Source of the DNA: Mariprofundus sp. NF
GTDB taxonomy: Bacteria > Pseudomonadota > Zetaproteobacteria > Mariprofundales > Mariprofundaceae
NCBI RefSeq assembly: GCF_013387455.1
Contig: NZ_VWNC01000008.1
Span: 1 to 64,000, forward strand
DNA: 64,000 nucleotides
Direction: 5' to 3'
A model generated the notes under the pieces. That model was given only the letters and a program-made list of their open reading frames with translations. It searched no databases and had not been told where the DNA came from. A program made the translations under genes and the position numbers. Positions 62,351 to 64,000 of this stretch are shown one piece after another (within the stretch, counting starts at the first letter, position 1; each line of letters begins with the position of its first letter).

Positions 62351-63784
62351 TCAACCTTTAAGCAGTTCTAGCAGGCGCTGATTGACCATGCCGGGATTGG
62401 CTTTGCCGCGTGAAGCTTTCATCACCTGACCGACAAAGAAGCCCAACAGCTTATCTTTACCGCCACGATAACCCTCTACCTGTGCAGGATTGGCAGCCAT
62501 CACCTCAAGGATAATGGTATCAATAGCGCCACTGTCGCTGACCTGTTTCAGACCCTTGGCTTCAATGATGGCATCGACACTGTCTGCTGATTCCATCATG
62601 GCGTCGAATACATCTTTGGCCGCTTTACCCGAGATGGTGTTATCACCAATGCGATTAAGAAGTTCGGCCAGTCGTGCTGCAGAAACAGGTGATTCAGAGA
62701 GCTCTTTACCCGCATCATTGAGTCGACCTAGAAGCTCATTGGCCATCCAGTTGGCACAACGTTTCGGATCAGCCGGATGTGCAGCAACCAGTGACTCATA
62801 CCATGCGGCTGACTCAAGCGTCTGGGTCAGCACATCGGCATCGTAAGAGGAGAGGCCGAATTCGGTCTCAAAGCGTTTGCGCAACTGTCCAGGCAGTTCA
62901 GGCATGCCCGCTTTAATGGCGTCCACCTCCTGCTGTGAAACGCGCAGTGGTGGCAGATCCGGTTCCGGGAAGTAGCGGTAGTCATGCGCTTCCTCTTTAC
63001 TGCGCATGGAGCGGGATTCGCATTTTACCGAATCCCACAGACGTGATTCCTGAACCACTTCGCCACCATCTTCGATGATCTCGATCTGGCGCAGCACTTC
63101 AAACTCAATCGCCTGTTTGATAAAGCGGAATGAGTTCATGTTTTTCATTTCAGTGCGTGTTCCGAACGGCTCACCTGGGCGACGGACCGAAACATTGGCA
63201 TCGCAACGGAACTGCCCCTTCTCCATATCGGCACCGGAGACACCGAGGAAACGGATCAGCTGGTGCAGCTGTTTCAGGTAGGCGATGGCTTCATCGGCAG
63301 AGCGCATATCCGGTTCGGAAACGATCTCCATCAATGGTACACCGGAGCGGTTCAGATCGATATGAGACACGGCATCCAGCCCCTCATGCATCGATTTTCC
63401 GGCATCCTCTTCCATGTGGATACGTGTCACACCGAGGCGTTTCTCACCACCATCTTTGGTCGGGATATCGATATAACCACCCTCAACAATCGGTACGGCA
63501 AACTGTGAGATCTGGTAACCTTTGGGCAGATCAGGGTAGAAGTAGTTTTTACGATCAAACTTCGATTCCAGATTGATGTGGGCGTTAATGGCCAGACCGG
63601 TCAGAATCGTTTTATCAACTGCAACGGTATTAAGAACCGGTAGCTGGCCTGGCATACCCAGACATACCGGGCAGGTCTGGGTATTGGGCTCTGCACCAAA
63701 TTGGGTGGAGCATCCACAAAATGCTTTGGTATCAGTATTGAGCTGACAGTGTACTTCCAGTCCGATTACAATTTCCCAACTCAT
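62351..63784 (-). CDS. gatB: Asp/Glu-tRNA amidotransferase subunit GatB
   Basis: The product has 477 residues and is full length. The N-terminus [15 protein letters not shown], the zinc-site region [55 protein letters not shown] and the C-terminal YqeY-like tail ([19 protein letters not shown]) are all standard. With GatA and GatC it amidates misacylated Glu-tRNA-Gln or Asp-tRNA-Asn. The start overlaps the gatA stop by 4 bases. Confidence 0.96.
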   Translation of the reverse strand: MSWEIVIGLEVHCQLNTDTKAFCGCSTQFGAEPNTQTCPVCLGMPGQLPVLNTVAVDKTILTGLAINAHINLESKFDRKNYFYPDLPKGYQISQFAVPIVEGGYIDIPTKDGGEKRLGVTRIHMEEDAGKSMHEGLDAVSHIDLNRSGVPLMEIVSEPDMRSADEAIAYLKQLHQLIRFLGVSGADMEKGQFRCDANVSVRRPGEPFGTRTEMKNMNSFRFIKQAIEFEVLRQIEIIEDGGEVVQESRLWDSVKCESRSMRSKEEAHDYRYFPEPDLPPLRVSQQEVDAIKAGMPELPGQLRKRFETEFGLSSYDADVLTQTLESAAWYESLVAAHPADPKRCANWMANELLGRLNDAGKELSESPVSAARLAELLNRIGDNTISGKAAKDVFDAMMESADSVDAIIEAKGLKQVSDSGAIDTIILEVMAANPAQVEGYRGGKDKLLGFFVGQVMKASRGKANPGMVNQRLLELLKG

Positions 63785-64000
63785 GACTCACCTCCAAATG
63801 CTGCAGGAGATCTTCTGCTCCACTCTGTTGCTGCCTCATAGGCAGATGCTGCTGAAAGCACGGTATCTTCACGCCATGCCGGGCCAATCCACTGCAGACC
63901 TACCGGCAGATTCTGTGCAAAGCCGCACGGCTGCGAAAGTCCGGGAAGGCCGGCGAGATTCACCGCGATGGTGAAGATATCCGAGAGATACATGGTTAGT
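63781..64000 (-). CDS. gatA: Asp/Glu-tRNA amidotransferase subunit GatA, C-terminal end
   Basis: This is the last 72 residues of a gene that runs off the right edge. [27 protein letters not shown] and [25 protein letters not shown] match the amidase-signature C-terminus of GatA. The frame is open to the edge. Its stop overlaps the gatB start, as in most gatAB operons. Confidence 0.93.
   Translation of the reverse strand, partial: LTMYLSDIFTIAVNLAGLPGLSQPCGFAQNLPVGLQWIGPAWREDTVLSAASAYEAATEWSRRSPAAFGGES

Overview
The window is 64 kb of a densely packed Gram-negative chromosome. It carries lipid A/Kdo genes (lpxK, waaA), a TolC/RND pump, AsmA-type proteins and several phospho-relay sensors. Base composition looks close to 50% G+C by eye (not computed). 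The core genes (groESL, clpB, gatAB, dapA, efp, thiI, dbpA) fit a proteobacterium. High-affinity Fur-box iron uptake, a small periplasmic c-type cytochrome and a complete hypABCDE hydrogenase-maturation cluster make a marine iron-oxidising lineage such as the Zetaproteobacteria (Mariprofundus/Ghiorsea-like) a reasonable guess. That placement is inference from gene content, not a demonstrated identity. No insertion sequence, prophage, CRISPR array or rRNA was seen.

Layout. 0-3 kb: a Cpx-like envelope stress system (cpxRA on the minus strand, a Spy/CpxP-like protein divergent), with a CpxR-box-like direct repeat between them. 3-16 kb: housekeeping and small-membrane genes (uup, an MHYT hybrid kinase, thiI, a creatininase-family operon, a macro-domain protein, cytochrome b561, a QueG-like Fe-S protein, a YehS-like protein, dbpA). 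A 520-bp intergenic stretch (12.3-12.8 kb) holds two copies of a three-hairpin element. 16-24 kb: groESL behind a CIRCE operator, ppiD, lpxK and waaA. 24-31 kb: an Na+/H+ antiporter, an RND pump with TolC but no adaptor, a divergent marR, and efp. 31-42 kb: dapA, then a PrsK/PrsR-like two-component pair with a small secreted protein, a hybrid kinase with an NMT1/THI5-type solute-binding sensor, and clpB.

42-52 kb is the most distinctive part. It has a small cytochrome c, hypABCDE followed by a HypF consisting only of the C-terminal carbamoyltransferase domain, a BON-domain protein, a Fur-family regulator, and a Fur-box-controlled cupredoxin plus FTR1 iron permease. The FTR1 is fused to a C-terminal domain that looks like a separate exported beta-barrel protein. 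52-64 kb: slyD and initiator tRNA-fMet, each followed by near-identical terminator hairpins, then a HAD phosphatase, two AsmA-like proteins, yciO, yqhA with a voltage-gated K+ channel, a glycine-zipper protein, an aspartate aminotransferase, gatB and the end of gatA.

The best candidates for something undescribed are the FTR1-barrel fusion in its Fur regulon, the domain-minimal HypF, the tandem AYGGAY-loop elements, and GGA-rich structured intergenic segments (25.3-25.5 kb and 42.7-42.85 kb) that could act through a CsrA-type protein. All of these are readings of sequence only.
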